The notes under the pieces: model-generated
The model's input: only the letters and a program-made list of their open reading frames with translations
Databases searched by the model: none
What the model was told of the DNA's origin: nothing
Source: Terribium retamae
GTDB lineage: Bacteria > Pseudomonadota > Alphaproteobacteria > Rhizobiales > Rhizobiaceae
Direction: 5' to 3'
Assembly: GCF_022347545.1 (NCBI RefSeq)
Contig: NZ_JAKREW010000004.1
Location: 178,521-242,520, forward strand
Length of the DNA stretch: 64,000 bases
Shown: in pieces, positions 44,088 through 51,747 of the stretch
Numbering within the stretch: position 1 is the first letter of the stretch
Layout: every line of letters starts with the position of its first letter
Translations under genes and position numbers: made by a program

Positions 44088-45086
44088 TTATGGCTTGGCA
44101 ACCGCGGCCATAGCGGAGCGCGCCTGTTCGACCAGATCGACGCCGATCTTTTCGCTGTACTCTTTTACGACAGGTGCAACGCGTTCGCGCATGGCTGCGA
44201 GCGCTTCAGGCGTGGGTCGGGTAATCTTGAAACCCTTCGCCTCAAGCTCCGCCTCCAATTTCTCTGCCTCCTTGCGGGAAAGATCCCGCTGGAAGGCTGC
44301 CGATTCCTTCGCAGCTGCCATGACGGCTGCCTTGTCTTCCTCAGAGAGGCTCCCAAACCATTTCTGACTGGCTAGAAGAACAAAGGGTGTATAGACATGA
44401 CCTGTCTTAGCCAGATAGGACTGAACCTCATAGAACCTGGCGGTGTAGATAAGGGCGTACGGCGTCTCCTGACCGTCGACGGCGCCGTTTTCGAGCGCAC
44501 TGTAAAGCTCAGGCCAAGGAAGCGGCGTCGGATTGGTTCCCAAGGCCGTCCACGTCGCAATGAACAACGGGTTGGGTATGACCCGGATATTGATCCCTGC
44601 CATATCCTCCACCGTGTTGACGGGGCGAATCTTGTTGGTCATGTGGCGGAAACCGTTATCCCACCAAGCCAGTCCGACGATGCCGGTCTTTTCCTTCAGC
44701 TGTGCAAACAGCTGCTCGCCGACGGCGCCGTCCATGACGGCATCGGCCGCGGCGAAGTCCTTGTAGAAAAACGGAAGGTCGTAGATCATGAATTGCGGAA
44801 CGACACCAACCAGGTTGGGCGTGGGGCCGACCATGATGTCGATGAAGCCGGCCTGAACCGACGCCTGCATCTCCGGCTCGCTGCCGAGCAGGCCGTTGCC
44901 GAATGTATCGATCTTGATGCGCCCGCCGGTCTTTCCTTCCACCAGCTTCGCAAAATGGCGCGAAGCTTGTCCGACCGGGTGGTCCTCTGTAGGCACGTAG
45001 CCCAGGCGCGGATTCTGAGCCATGGCCGGAGCGGCAACCAGAAGCCCTCCCAACAATGCCGCAGCCAGAAGCAATAGTTTCTTCAT
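44088..45086 (-). CDS. TRAP transporter substrate-binding protein, DctP family
   Basis: 332 residues with a signal peptide (MKKLLLLAAALLGGLLVAAPAMA). The DctP fold is marked by HPVGQASRHFAKLVEGKTGGRI, WWDNGFRHMTNK and the central VIPNPLFIATWTALGTNPTPLPWPEL block, with the conserved arginine of RVIPNPL that binds the carboxylate. So the ligand is an organic acid. The matching dctQ and dctM genes lie about 9 kb away at 54-56 kb, an unusual split. GGGAGG precedes the ATG, and an inverted repeat lies at 45106-45121. Confidence 0.93.
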   Translation of the reverse strand: MKKLLLLAAALLGGLLVAAPAMAQNPRLGYVPTEDHPVGQASRHFAKLVEGKTGGRIKIDTFGNGLLGSEPEMQASVQAGFIDIMVGPTPNLVGVVPQFMIYDLPFFYKDFAAADAVMDGAVGEQLFAQLKEKTGIVGLAWWDNGFRHMTNKIRPVNTVEDMAGINIRVIPNPLFIATWTALGTNPTPLPWPELYSALENGAVDGQETPYALIYTARFYEVQSYLAKTGHVYTPFVLLASQKWFGSLSEEDKAAVMAAAKESAAFQRDLSRKEAEKLEAELEAKGFKITRPTPEALAAMRERVAPVVKEYSEKIGVDLVEQARSAMAAVAKP

Positions 45087-45105
45087 ATTTCAACCTCCCA
45101 AGAAT

Positions 45106-45121
45106 TGGTTCACAGGAACCA
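45106..45121. promoter_or_regulatory. Inverted repeat upstream of dctP
   Basis: TGGTTC-ACAG-GAACCA, perfect 6-base arms, centred 28 bases before the dctP ATG and just upstream of its ribosome site. It differs from the repeated TGTCCA-type operator of this region. It could be an operator or an RNA hairpin affecting translation. The rest of the 316-base gap 45087-45402 shows no gene. Confidence 0.45.
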
Positions 45122-45365
45122 GAATGCAGGAACTGCCACCACTGAGGAACAGAACCGGCGGAACGAGAATGGCCAGTTCGGCTAAATGTAACGGAATGTC
45201 GCCCCGGCAACTGAAGCGGAGGGGGCGCTGCTTGTGCTACGGTGCCGAAGACGGTCCCGATCGACGGTGTGGTCAAGTCGAAGCTTCGGCTATGAGGAAA
45301 AGTAGTAACCCCACAGCACTCCAGCTCGATGCCTGCCCCTTTCACCGATGGTCTACGAGACCAAC

Positions 45366-45392
45366 GGCCCGCCCTCGCGGGGAGGACGGGCC
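45366..45392 (-). terminator. GC-rich hairpin after the cupin gene
   Basis: Plus-strand arms GGCCCG (45366-45371) and CGGGCC (45387-45392) with further CCTC/GAGG pairing inside, 10 bases beyond the cupin gene stop. No T run, so termination is probable but not classical. Confidence 0.5.
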
Positions 45393-45402
45393 AACGGCAA
45401 GA

Positions 45403-46374
45403 TCAATCCAGCCAGCCCTTGCCCGAGATCGGGGGCACCGGGGGATTCGGCTGGGAGGCCGTTGGCGGCCAGTTATGCGTGCCGGTTGGGAAGGGATTGA
45501 TGGCAATGCGCGTGTCGAACCCCGGACAATAATTCGCTGCCGAATGCCAGCGGCCGGCTGGGACATAGACAATATCGCCAGCTTCCGAGACGAAGGGGTC
45601 CACGCCTTCGATGTTGTATTGGATCTGGCCCTCCATGATGAACCAGAATTCACCATAGTTGATGTGCCTGTGTCCGAGCGCCGTCGGGGACTGCATGTTG
45701 CAATTGAACGCCTGGCCCCGGATGGCGTTCAAAAACAAGCCAGGGGCGGATACGAATGCGCCCGCCGACGGCGAACCAAGGTAATCCCTGAAAGTGTTAT
45801 TGCCTGTCCCAAGCGCTTCTGGACCCGGATCCTGACGGGTCAGTTCCCAGGTAAACCTTGGCAGCGGCTTCGGCAAGGTGGCCGCCGTCTGCGGGTAGGT
45901 AATCCTGGCATCCGCAGTGAAGACTTCGAAATGCAGGGACGGCACCGCGCCGATATTCTTCATCTGGAATTGCGTGCGCGCGGGCACCTGAACCATGAAG
46001 CCTTTGGTGGCGGTAAACGGCGCCTGGTTCCCGATTGTGAACTCGACTGAACCCTCCCAGACAATGAAAGCCGCGCGGGTGTCCGATATGAACATGGCCG
46101 GCGACTGGTCGCCGGCCGCCAATTGCACCCATGAAGCCTGCAGGTGCGCATCGCTGACAACCTGCCGGTGCCACGTCTTGGATTGCTTGGCGGGCGATAT
46201 CTTGGCGCGAACTTCCGCTAGCGTCGTGCGGGGCTTGTTCGGGGCCTTGTATGGTGCCGGCGCCACCGTCCTTGGCGTCCAGGTGAACACGGTCTGTGCG
46301 AATGCCGCGGTGGGCGATACCGCCCCTATCGCCAGCGCGGCCGCGATAGCCAATCCGCCTTTCCATAGATTCAT
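45403..46374 (-). CDS. Exported bicupin protein
   Basis: 323 residues with a signal peptide (cut after about AAFA, residue 26). Two cupin barrels: the first around 80-150 (FIVWEGSVEFTIG), and the second around 225-290 with GHRHINYGEFWFIMEGQIQY and AGDIVYVPAGRWHSA, whose two His plus Glu and later His are good metal ligands. The first barrel lacks obvious ligands. Periplasmic bicupins may be oxygenases, isomerases or sugar binders. One copy of the repeated TGTCCA-type operator lies 90 bases upstream, so it is probably in the IclR regulon with the TRAP genes. Confidence 0.82.
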   Translation of the reverse strand: MNLWKGGLAIAAALAIGAVSPTAAFAQTVFTWTPRTVAPAPYKAPNKPRTTLAEVRAKISPAKQSKTWHRQVVSDAHLQASWVQLAAGDQSPAMFISDTRAAFIVWEGSVEFTIGNQAPFTATKGFMVQVPARTQFQMKNIGAVPSLHFEVFTADARITYPQTAATLPKPLPRFTWELTRQDPGPEALGTGNNTFRDYLGSPSAGAFVSAPGLFLNAIRGQAFNCNMQSPTALGHRHINYGEFWFIMEGQIQYNIEGVDPFVSEAGDIVYVPAGRWHSAANYCPGFDTRIAINPFPTGTHNWPPTASQPNPPVPPISGKGWLD

Positions 46375-46463
46375 GAAAGTTTCTCCTCCCTCTGCTGCTT
46401 GACCAATGGCGACATCACCAATCTGACCGAACCTCCCGAGTCAGTTAGATGATTTCCACAATG

Positions 46464-46478
46464 TGGGCATGTTGTCCA
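46464..46478. promoter_or_regulatory. IclR-type operator, copy A
   Basis: TGGGCA-TGT-TGTCCA, one mismatch from a perfect inverted repeat; 90 bases upstream of the cupin gene. Same pattern as copies B (47889) and C (56745). Confidence 0.65.
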
Positions 46479-46592
46479 ACACATAATACTGGGCAGAATA
46501 TTAAACCGTTGTCAACGCTTCATCGCTGCGCTTCAAAGCTCGGAGATCAGATCTCTCCCCCAAGGCTAGCGTAACGGCGCTACACTGGCTGA

Positions 46593-46611
46593 CGGGCCCC
46601 TCGGCGGCCCG
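46593..46611 (-). terminator. Short hairpin after the 2-hydroxyacid dehydrogenase gene
   Basis: CGGGCC (46593-46598) and GGCCCG (46606-46611), 7-base loop, 11 bases beyond the stop. No T run. A possible terminator separating this gene from the cupin gene. Confidence 0.45.
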
Positions 46612-46622
46612 CCTGCGTTTTC

Positions 46623-47567
46623 CTAAGGAACGGGAGTGAGCGCCGCGCCGGTGTCGAACCAGGAGATCACGTTCCGTGCCACCAGATCGGCCATCGCGGT
46701 GCGTGTGCTGACCGACGCGGATCCGATATGCGGCAGGATCGTCAGGTTTTCGAGCGCCAGCATGTCGTCGGAGACATTGGGTTCGTCCGCGAGCACGTCG
46801 AGACCCGCCGCCGCGATGGCTCCTGTGCGCAACGCGTTGATCAGTGCATCCTCGTCCACGACGGTTCCGCGGCCGACATTGATGAACACCCCCTCGGGCC
46901 CGAGGGCGGACAGCACCTCGGCATTCACGCTGTTTGCGGTCGACGGATCGCCCGGCACGATGGAAATGAGCACATCGACGGCGCTTGCAAGTTCCAGCAA
47001 TGAAGGAAAGTACTCGTACGCAACCCCCTCCACCGGGCGTCGGCTGTAATAAGCGACAGGCAGCCCGAATGCTTCAATTCGTCGGGCGATGCAGCGACCG
47101 ATCCGTCCCATTCCATAAATGCCCACCCTGCGATTTCGCAGCGTGAGCCGGCTAAGCGGGTAGTCCGATGCTTTCCACCGGCCCTCGCGAACGAAGGCTG
47201 CCGCCTTGGGTATCTCGCGCACGACGCTGATTAGGAGCCCCAATGTGAGATCGGCGACCTCCTCGTTCAGAACATCAGGGGTGTTCGTGACGACGACATT
47301 CTTGCTGCGTGCGTAGGCCGCATCCACCGCGTCATAGCCGACGCCGTAGCTGGCGATGATCTCAAGGTTGGGAAGGGCGTCTATGAACTGCCGATCGATT
47401 CTGGCGCGACAGGCCACGCCACGAATTGACGCCCGCATCTCCGAGGACAGATGGGTGTGAAGGTCGCAGTCAGGGGTTTCGACCAGGCTGAAATGCGTTC
47501 CCAGCACGCGGCGGGCATGCTCGTGCATCCAGCCTGGTATCAGCACGGTGGCGTTGGGCTTCGACAA
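46623..47567 (-). CDS. D-2-hydroxyacid dehydrogenase (glyoxylate/hydroxypyruvate reductase-like)
   Basis: 314 residues from a TTG at 47567 with AAGGAAA just upstream. NAD(P)-binding motif VGIYGMGRIGRCIARR (about 148-163) and the catalytic trio Arg in INVGRGTVVDE, Glu in DVLADEPNV and His in LPHIGSAS are all present. YSRRPVEG after the second strand, with two arginines, suggests NADPH preference. Likely reduces glyoxylate, hydroxypyruvate or another 2-keto acid. Divergent from the iron alcohol dehydrogenase gene across 457 bases that hold operator copy B. Confidence 0.9.
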   Translation of the reverse strand: MSKPNATVLIPGWMHEHARRVLGTHFSLVETPDCDLHTHLSSEMRASIRGVACRARIDRQFIDALPNLEIIASYGVGYDAVDAAYARSKNVVVTNTPDVLNEEVADLTLGLLISVVREIPKAAAFVREGRWKASDYPLSRLTLRNRRVGIYGMGRIGRCIARRIEAFGLPVAYYSRRPVEGVAYEYFPSLLELASAVDVLISIVPGDPSTANSVNAEVLSALGPEGVFINVGRGTVVDEDALINALRTGAIAAAGLDVLADEPNVSDDMLALENLTILPHIGSASVSTRTAMADLVARNVISWFDTGAALTPVP

Positions 47568-47859
47568 AGGCTTTCCTTCCGGTTCGGGGTGTCACTGCCG
47601 GCACGAGTGGCCGCTGGTGAAAGGGCTTTCGCAGGGGGGCCTTTGGATTGCGCAATGCGTTGGTGGTGAGCCGCGGCTTCGAGTTCGCGGCGGCTGATTA
47701 GTTCCCCCGACGAAATCAGCATGTCAGCGGTTCCTGTACCATGTCCTCCAAGGCCGCATCGGCTTGACCATAATGTGGTCAATCCGTCCACAAAATTGGA
47801 TAAGGGCTCGCAACTTCTTTGTCAAGGCTGGAGGGAACGCCGCAACCACGAGGTGGAGC

Positions 47860-47913
47860 TTGACAAGTGTGCAGTTCCACCTAATGTTTGGGCATATTGT
47901 CCATATTATGGAC
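47860..47913 (+). promoter_or_regulatory. Promoter with overlapping IclR-type operator, copy B
   Basis: TTGACA (47860-47865), 16 bases, TAATGT (47882-47887), then TGGGCA-TAT-TGTCCA (47889-47903) which runs into a second perfect repeat GTCCAT-ATT-ATGGAC (47899-47913). The position just after the -10 box suits repression of the alcohol dehydrogenase operon. A weaker copy, TGGTCA-ATC-CGTCCA, is at 47776-47790. The remaining gap 47568-48024 holds no gene. Confidence 0.65.
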
Positions 47914-48024
47914 TAGACGATTCCAAAAGGTCGCGTGTTCGTATTCACCGGCTGCACGAAATGTGCCGAATGCCAGACGGTGGCTGCAGCATTGCATATG
48001 CGGAATATCAAGGAGTGTGGCAGC

Positions 48025-49152
48025 GTGAATAATATAAACTACCTTACAACTATCAATTTCGGACTTGGAGCAGCCGAGTCACTGTCAGAAATTCTGTTCG
48101 AGCTTGGCGTTTCGCGCCCTTTGGTGATCAGTGATCACGGAATCAAATCTGCTGGTTTGCTTGAACGTCCGGTCTTCGGGTTCCTGAAAGCAGCGCCGAT
48201 CTTCCTGGACGTTCCCTCCAACCCGACTGAGAGTGCAGTTGCTGCCGGTCTCGCGCTATACAGGCAGGGCGGCTGCGATGGGGTGGTGGCGATTGGCGGG
48301 GGGTCTCCTATCGACTTGGCCAAGGGTGTGGCGCTGCTCGCCACGCACGACGGTGAACTGGAGCGTTATGCGGCGATCCTGGGCGGGGTGGCGCGCATCA
48401 CCAGCGCGGTAGCGCCGCTTGTGGCCATTCCCACAACGGCGGGTACGGGGTCCGAAGTTGGACGCGCGGCATTGATCACACTGGATGACGGCCGGAAGCT
48501 CGGATTTATCAGCCCGCACCTCATCCCGCGCAGGGCGATCTGCGACCCAGGGTTGACGATGGGGCTCCCCCCGGCTCTGACGGCCTCGACAGGGCTTGAC
48601 GCACTGTCGCATTGTATCGAGACGTACCTTTCCCCCCGCTATAATCCGCCTGCCGAGGCAATTGCCACCGACGGTTTCCAACGTATCTGGAAGGCTTTGC
48701 CTGTCGCCTATGCAGATGGCTCGAACGCGGAGGCGCGAACTGAGCTCATGATGGGTGCCCTCGAAGGAGGGATGACGTTTCAGAAGGGGCTTGGAGCCGT
48801 CCATGCGCTTAGCCATGCATTGGGCGGTCTCAAGGAGGCCAAGCTCCATCATGGGACGCTCAACGCCATCCTGATGCCGACCGTCCTTCGATGGAACGTG
48901 AAAGTTGAAGCCGTCGCTCAGAAGGTCGGCTACCTTGAGCGCCTGGCGGGACTTGAACATACGACGCTCGCAGATGCGCTGGACGGGTTGAACCATAGTC
49001 TAGGCATTACGCCCAGATTGTCCGAACTGGGGGTTCCCCGTCACGTCATCGATTGGGTGTGTGAGCGAGCCATCGCAGACCACAGTCATCCCACAAATCC
49101 ACGTTCGCTGACCAAGAAGGACTACGCCGCGATCCTTGAGACCGTTTTCTAG
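48025..49152 (+). CDS. Iron-containing alcohol dehydrogenase family protein
   Basis: 375 residues from GTG 48025, nine bases after AAGGAG; the open frame extends upstream without a ribosome site. Group III features: VVAIGGGSPIDLAKGVALL (cofactor loop), PTTAGTGSEVGRAALI, and metal ligands in STGLDALSHCIETYLS and LHHGTLNAILMP with the conserved ALSHALGG. Relatives include maleylacetate reductases and 1,2-/1,3-diol or 4-hydroxybutyrate dehydrogenases. It opens a plus-strand operon with an SDR and carries operator copy B. Confidence 0.9.
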   Translation: MNNINYLTTINFGLGAAESLSEILFELGVSRPLVISDHGIKSAGLLERPVFGFLKAAPIFLDVPSNPTESAVAAGLALYRQGGCDGVVAIGGGSPIDLAKGVALLATHDGELERYAAILGGVARITSAVAPLVAIPTTAGTGSEVGRAALITLDDGRKLGFISPHLIPRRAICDPGLTMGLPPALTASTGLDALSHCIETYLSPRYNPPAEAIATDGFQRIWKALPVAYADGSNAEARTELMMGALEGGMTFQKGLGAVHALSHALGGLKEAKLHHGTLNAILMPTVLRWNVKVEAVAQKVGYLERLAGLEHTTLADALDGLNHSLGITPRLSELGVPRHVIDWVCERAIADHSHPTNPRSLTKKDYAAILETVF

Positions 49153-49191
49153 CTGCGAACGCCCTCAAAGGAGGAGCAAGGAGATAATTGC

Positions 49192-49938
49192 GTGAGACCG
49201 ATTGTAATCGTAACGGGCGCAAGCCACGGCATCGGCGCCGCAACGGCGCGGCTGTTCGCCGTTGAAGGATATGATGTTTGCATAAACTATCTTTCGGATG
49301 CTGCCGCTGCATCCGAAGTCGTCGAGCATTGCAAGGCCGCCGGCGCCCGCGCCATTGCGGTACAGGGAGACGTGGGCAAGAGGGAGGACATCGAGGCTCT
49401 GTTCAGCGCCTGCGACGATGCACTGGGGCGGGTGACCTGTCTGGTCAACAATGCCGGGATCATTGGGAAAGCCTGCAGAATCGAGGAGTTGCAGCCCGCA
49501 GTGCTGGAAAACACCTTCAGGGTCAACGTCTTCGCCGTCATGTACTGTATACAGGAAGCTGCGAAACGCATGTCCAATCGCAAGGGCGGCAAAGGCGGGA
49601 CGATTATCAACATGTCTTCGCTCGCCGCCTTCCTCGGCAGCCCGAACGAATACGTGCATTATGCCGCCAGCAAGGGTGCAGTGGAATCCATCTCCATCGG
49701 CGCAGGCAAAGAACTGGCGCCGGAGGGCATCCGCGTGAATGCCATACGTGTCGGGACCACCAACACGCGGATACACACTCAAGGCGGAAACCCCGAGCGA
49801 CCAGCCAGGATTGCGGCGGCAACCCCCATGGGGCGCATCGCAGAGCCTGAAGATATTGCGCGCGCGGCCCTGATGCTTGCGTCTCCTGGCGCGGGGTTCA
49901 TGACAGGCACCCTGATTACGGTGTCCGGAGGGCTCTGA
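49192..49938 (+). CDS. SDR-family oxidoreductase
   Basis: 248 residues from GTG 49192, preceded by AAGGAGA. Cofactor motif TGASHGIGAATA (8-19), NNAGIIG, catalytic NMSSLAAF and YAASKGA, and the C-terminal TLITVSGGL. It resembles the glucose-1-dehydrogenase/YgfF-like group; INYLSD after the second strand hints at NADP use. It lies 39 bases after the iron alcohol dehydrogenase gene, and the two probably act in sequence on the compound imported by the TRAP system. A strong hairpin follows. Confidence 0.87.
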   Translation: MRPIVIVTGASHGIGAATARLFAVEGYDVCINYLSDAAAASEVVEHCKAAGARAIAVQGDVGKREDIEALFSACDDALGRVTCLVNNAGIIGKACRIEELQPAVLENTFRVNVFAVMYCIQEAAKRMSNRKGGKGGTIINMSSLAAFLGSPNEYVHYAASKGAVESISIGAGKELAPEGIRVNAIRVGTTNTRIHTQGGNPERPARIAAATPMGRIAEPEDIARAALMLASPGAGFMTGTLITVSGGL

Positions 49939-50041
49939 AGCTTGCAATTGGGATACAGGGGAGTGCCAGGGTCGCTTGGCGTATTTGCCAAGGGGTCGCG
50001 TCGTCAATCCCGAAACTTGACTTGAACCATCCGGGGTTCGC

Positions 50042-50077
50042 CTGAGGCTCCAACCCTCTTCGGAGTTGGAGCCTCAG
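50042..50077. terminator. Strong hairpin between convergent genes
   Basis: CTGAGGCTCCAAC (50042-50054) pairs perfectly with 50065-50077 around a 10-base loop, between the SDR gene (plus) and gspK (minus), so it could end both. No T run on either side. Otherwise the gap 49939-50215 shows no gene. Confidence 0.6.
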
Positions 50078-50215
50078 CAAACTGGAACGGTTTATTCAAT
50101 GGCCCATGGCGCGTTCCGCGCTGGTGAAACTCGAAGCCATGCTGAAGACCTTAGGCCAACACCGTGTTTACGGTCGTTCAGCGGATCCGTGCGAGGATAA
50201 TGCGTCAATGGGCTT

Positions 50216-51106
50216 TCATTCCAGCTCGATTGCCGCGCGACGCCAGTCAAGCACTCTGTAGGGTGCCTGGTCCCCGTTCGATACAAGCATCAATACCTCG
50301 AACGATTCGCTGTAGCCCGACTGCAGGGTCGTCTTGAGATCGACGCGCCAGCTCGGTGCCTGCTCCAGCGTGTTGAAGGTCACCCCCGCAAGCGATTGGT
50401 CGAGTTGCTCGCGCGACAGTTGGCCGATGCGGAAATCCTTGATCGCCTTCCGCACTGACGGCGGCAGGCCAGGAATGTCGCCCAGCAGTCGATCATCGAG
50501 CGCTTCCAGGCGAACGCCTGCCAAGCCGGAGGAAACGGTAACATAAGGTTCGATGGCGATAGCTATGTCGGGTGTCATTCCGGGGAAGGCAGCGAATTCG
50601 GACACCGTCTGGAACCGCCTTGTGTCGTTTCCGCCCTGTTGCGGAGCGGAACCGGGCGGCTGTCCGTCTAGCCCGGCGCGATGGCCGATGATCTTCGTCG
50701 CCAGATCGTCCGCGCTTTCGGGAGCGGCGCCTGCGGCTCGCAAGGCGCCAACGATCAGCGGCCGCTCGGCGGTGTTGAGATCGATCCGCAAGGCTTCATT
50801 TGTCGCAGAGACTGAAGCGACTCCGGCCGGCAGGGTGATCGTGGACGATATCTGATCGCTCAGCGTGCCCACCCCGTCGGGCGGACCCACGCGGATCTCA
50901 GCCACGGCCTGCGCCAGCCCGGCCTCCGCCAGAATACGCGCCGACGCCTTGTCTTCCGTGACACGCACGCTGGCCACGACGCCGGTCATCTGCACGCGAA
51001 GGATGACGGCAAGGAATCCCAGGAAAATCATGATCCACAGGACGCTGACGAGGATTGCCCCCCGCCGGCTTGTTGCCGAGTTCATGCCCAATGCCGCAAG
51101 ACCCAT
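50216..51106 (-). CDS. gspK: Type II secretion system minor pseudopilin GspK
   Basis: 296 residues from ATG 51106, five bases after AGGAGG. Prepilin-like N terminus: SRRG then AILVSVLWIMIFLGFLAVIL, with cleavage after the Gly, though the usual Glu at +5 is missing as is normal for GspK. Inside, RIDLNTAERPLIVGALRAAG and FPGMTPDIAIAIEPYVTV fit the GspK helical domain and its Ca-site region. GspK caps the pseudopilus. A longer reading from ATG 51193 would overlap the peptidase stop. It is the last of three clustered T2SS genes. Confidence 0.9.
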   Translation of the reverse strand: MGLAALGMNSATSRRGAILVSVLWIMIFLGFLAVILRVQMTGVVASVRVTEDKASARILAEAGLAQAVAEIRVGPPDGVGTLSDQISSTITLPAGVASVSATNEALRIDLNTAERPLIVGALRAAGAAPESADDLATKIIGHRAGLDGQPPGSAPQQGGNDTRRFQTVSEFAAFPGMTPDIAIAIEPYVTVSSGLAGVRLEALDDRLLGDIPGLPPSVRKAIKDFRIGQLSREQLDQSLAGVTFNTLEQAPSWRVDLKTTLQSGYSESFEVLMLVSNGDQAPYRVLDWRRAAIELE

Positions 51107-51186
51107 ATCGGCCTCCTGCTGCGCCAGGTGACGCCACCATCCCGGCGGAATCAAGACTCTGCCCTCCACCGCTTCAAGCAGTGTGA

Positions 51187-51747
51187 TCACCATGGAGCGG
51201 ACAGCCATGCCCACACCATCACCAGCGCCGGCGCGAGGAAGGTGCCGAATGGAACCTTCGCCGCGGCACGGAGCGGGCGGCGCAAACGAGCGGCGCGGAT
51301 AATGCTGAAGATGAAAGCCGCGACCGAAGCAAGCAGGATCTGGGCGCCGACGCCGGCCAGCCCGACCAGGACAGTAGATACACCGATCAGCTTGGTGTCG
51401 CCGAAGCCTATGCCGTCGCGGCCGCGTAGCCTCCTGTATACGACGTCGAAAAGACACAGCAGGAGCATCACGGCGCCCCCTGGCCCGATGCGCCAGCCCA
51501 GCGCGGCGAAATCGCTTGCCTCGAACCACCAGTCGGCGAGCGCGACGACCAAGATGCCGGCCGTATAGCGGTCGGGAATGAGCATCGTGGCGAGGTCATG
51601 GACCGCGATGGCCGCTGCCAGAAAGCATAGCGCGAGCGTCGATGCGACGACGAACGCGGGGCTTCCGATGACGGCGGGTACGGCACCGACGGCGAGCGCG
51701 AACGCGACGGCTGCGGTCGATCGACGCCGTGCCCTCAAAAGCTTCAT
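51187..51747 (-). CDS. Prepilin peptidase, short A24 form (GspO/TadV-like)
   Basis: 186 residues with about five or six membrane segments. The two catalytic aspartates are in VHDLATMLIPDRYT (about 70) and in the GxGD-type motif RDGIGFGDTKLIG (about 118). The N-terminal methylase domain of full-length PilD is absent, as in TadV. It would process the pseudopilins of this secretion system. Overlaps gspD by ATGA and ends 81 bases before the chosen gspK start. Confidence 0.87.
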   Translation of the reverse strand: MKLLRARRRSTAAVAFALAVGAVPAVIGSPAFVVASTLALCFLAAAIAVHDLATMLIPDRYTAGILVVALADWWFEASDFAALGWRIGPGGAVMLLLCLFDVVYRRLRGRDGIGFGDTKLIGVSTVLVGLAGVGAQILLASVAAFIFSIIRAARLRRPLRAAAKVPFGTFLAPALVMVWAWLSAPW

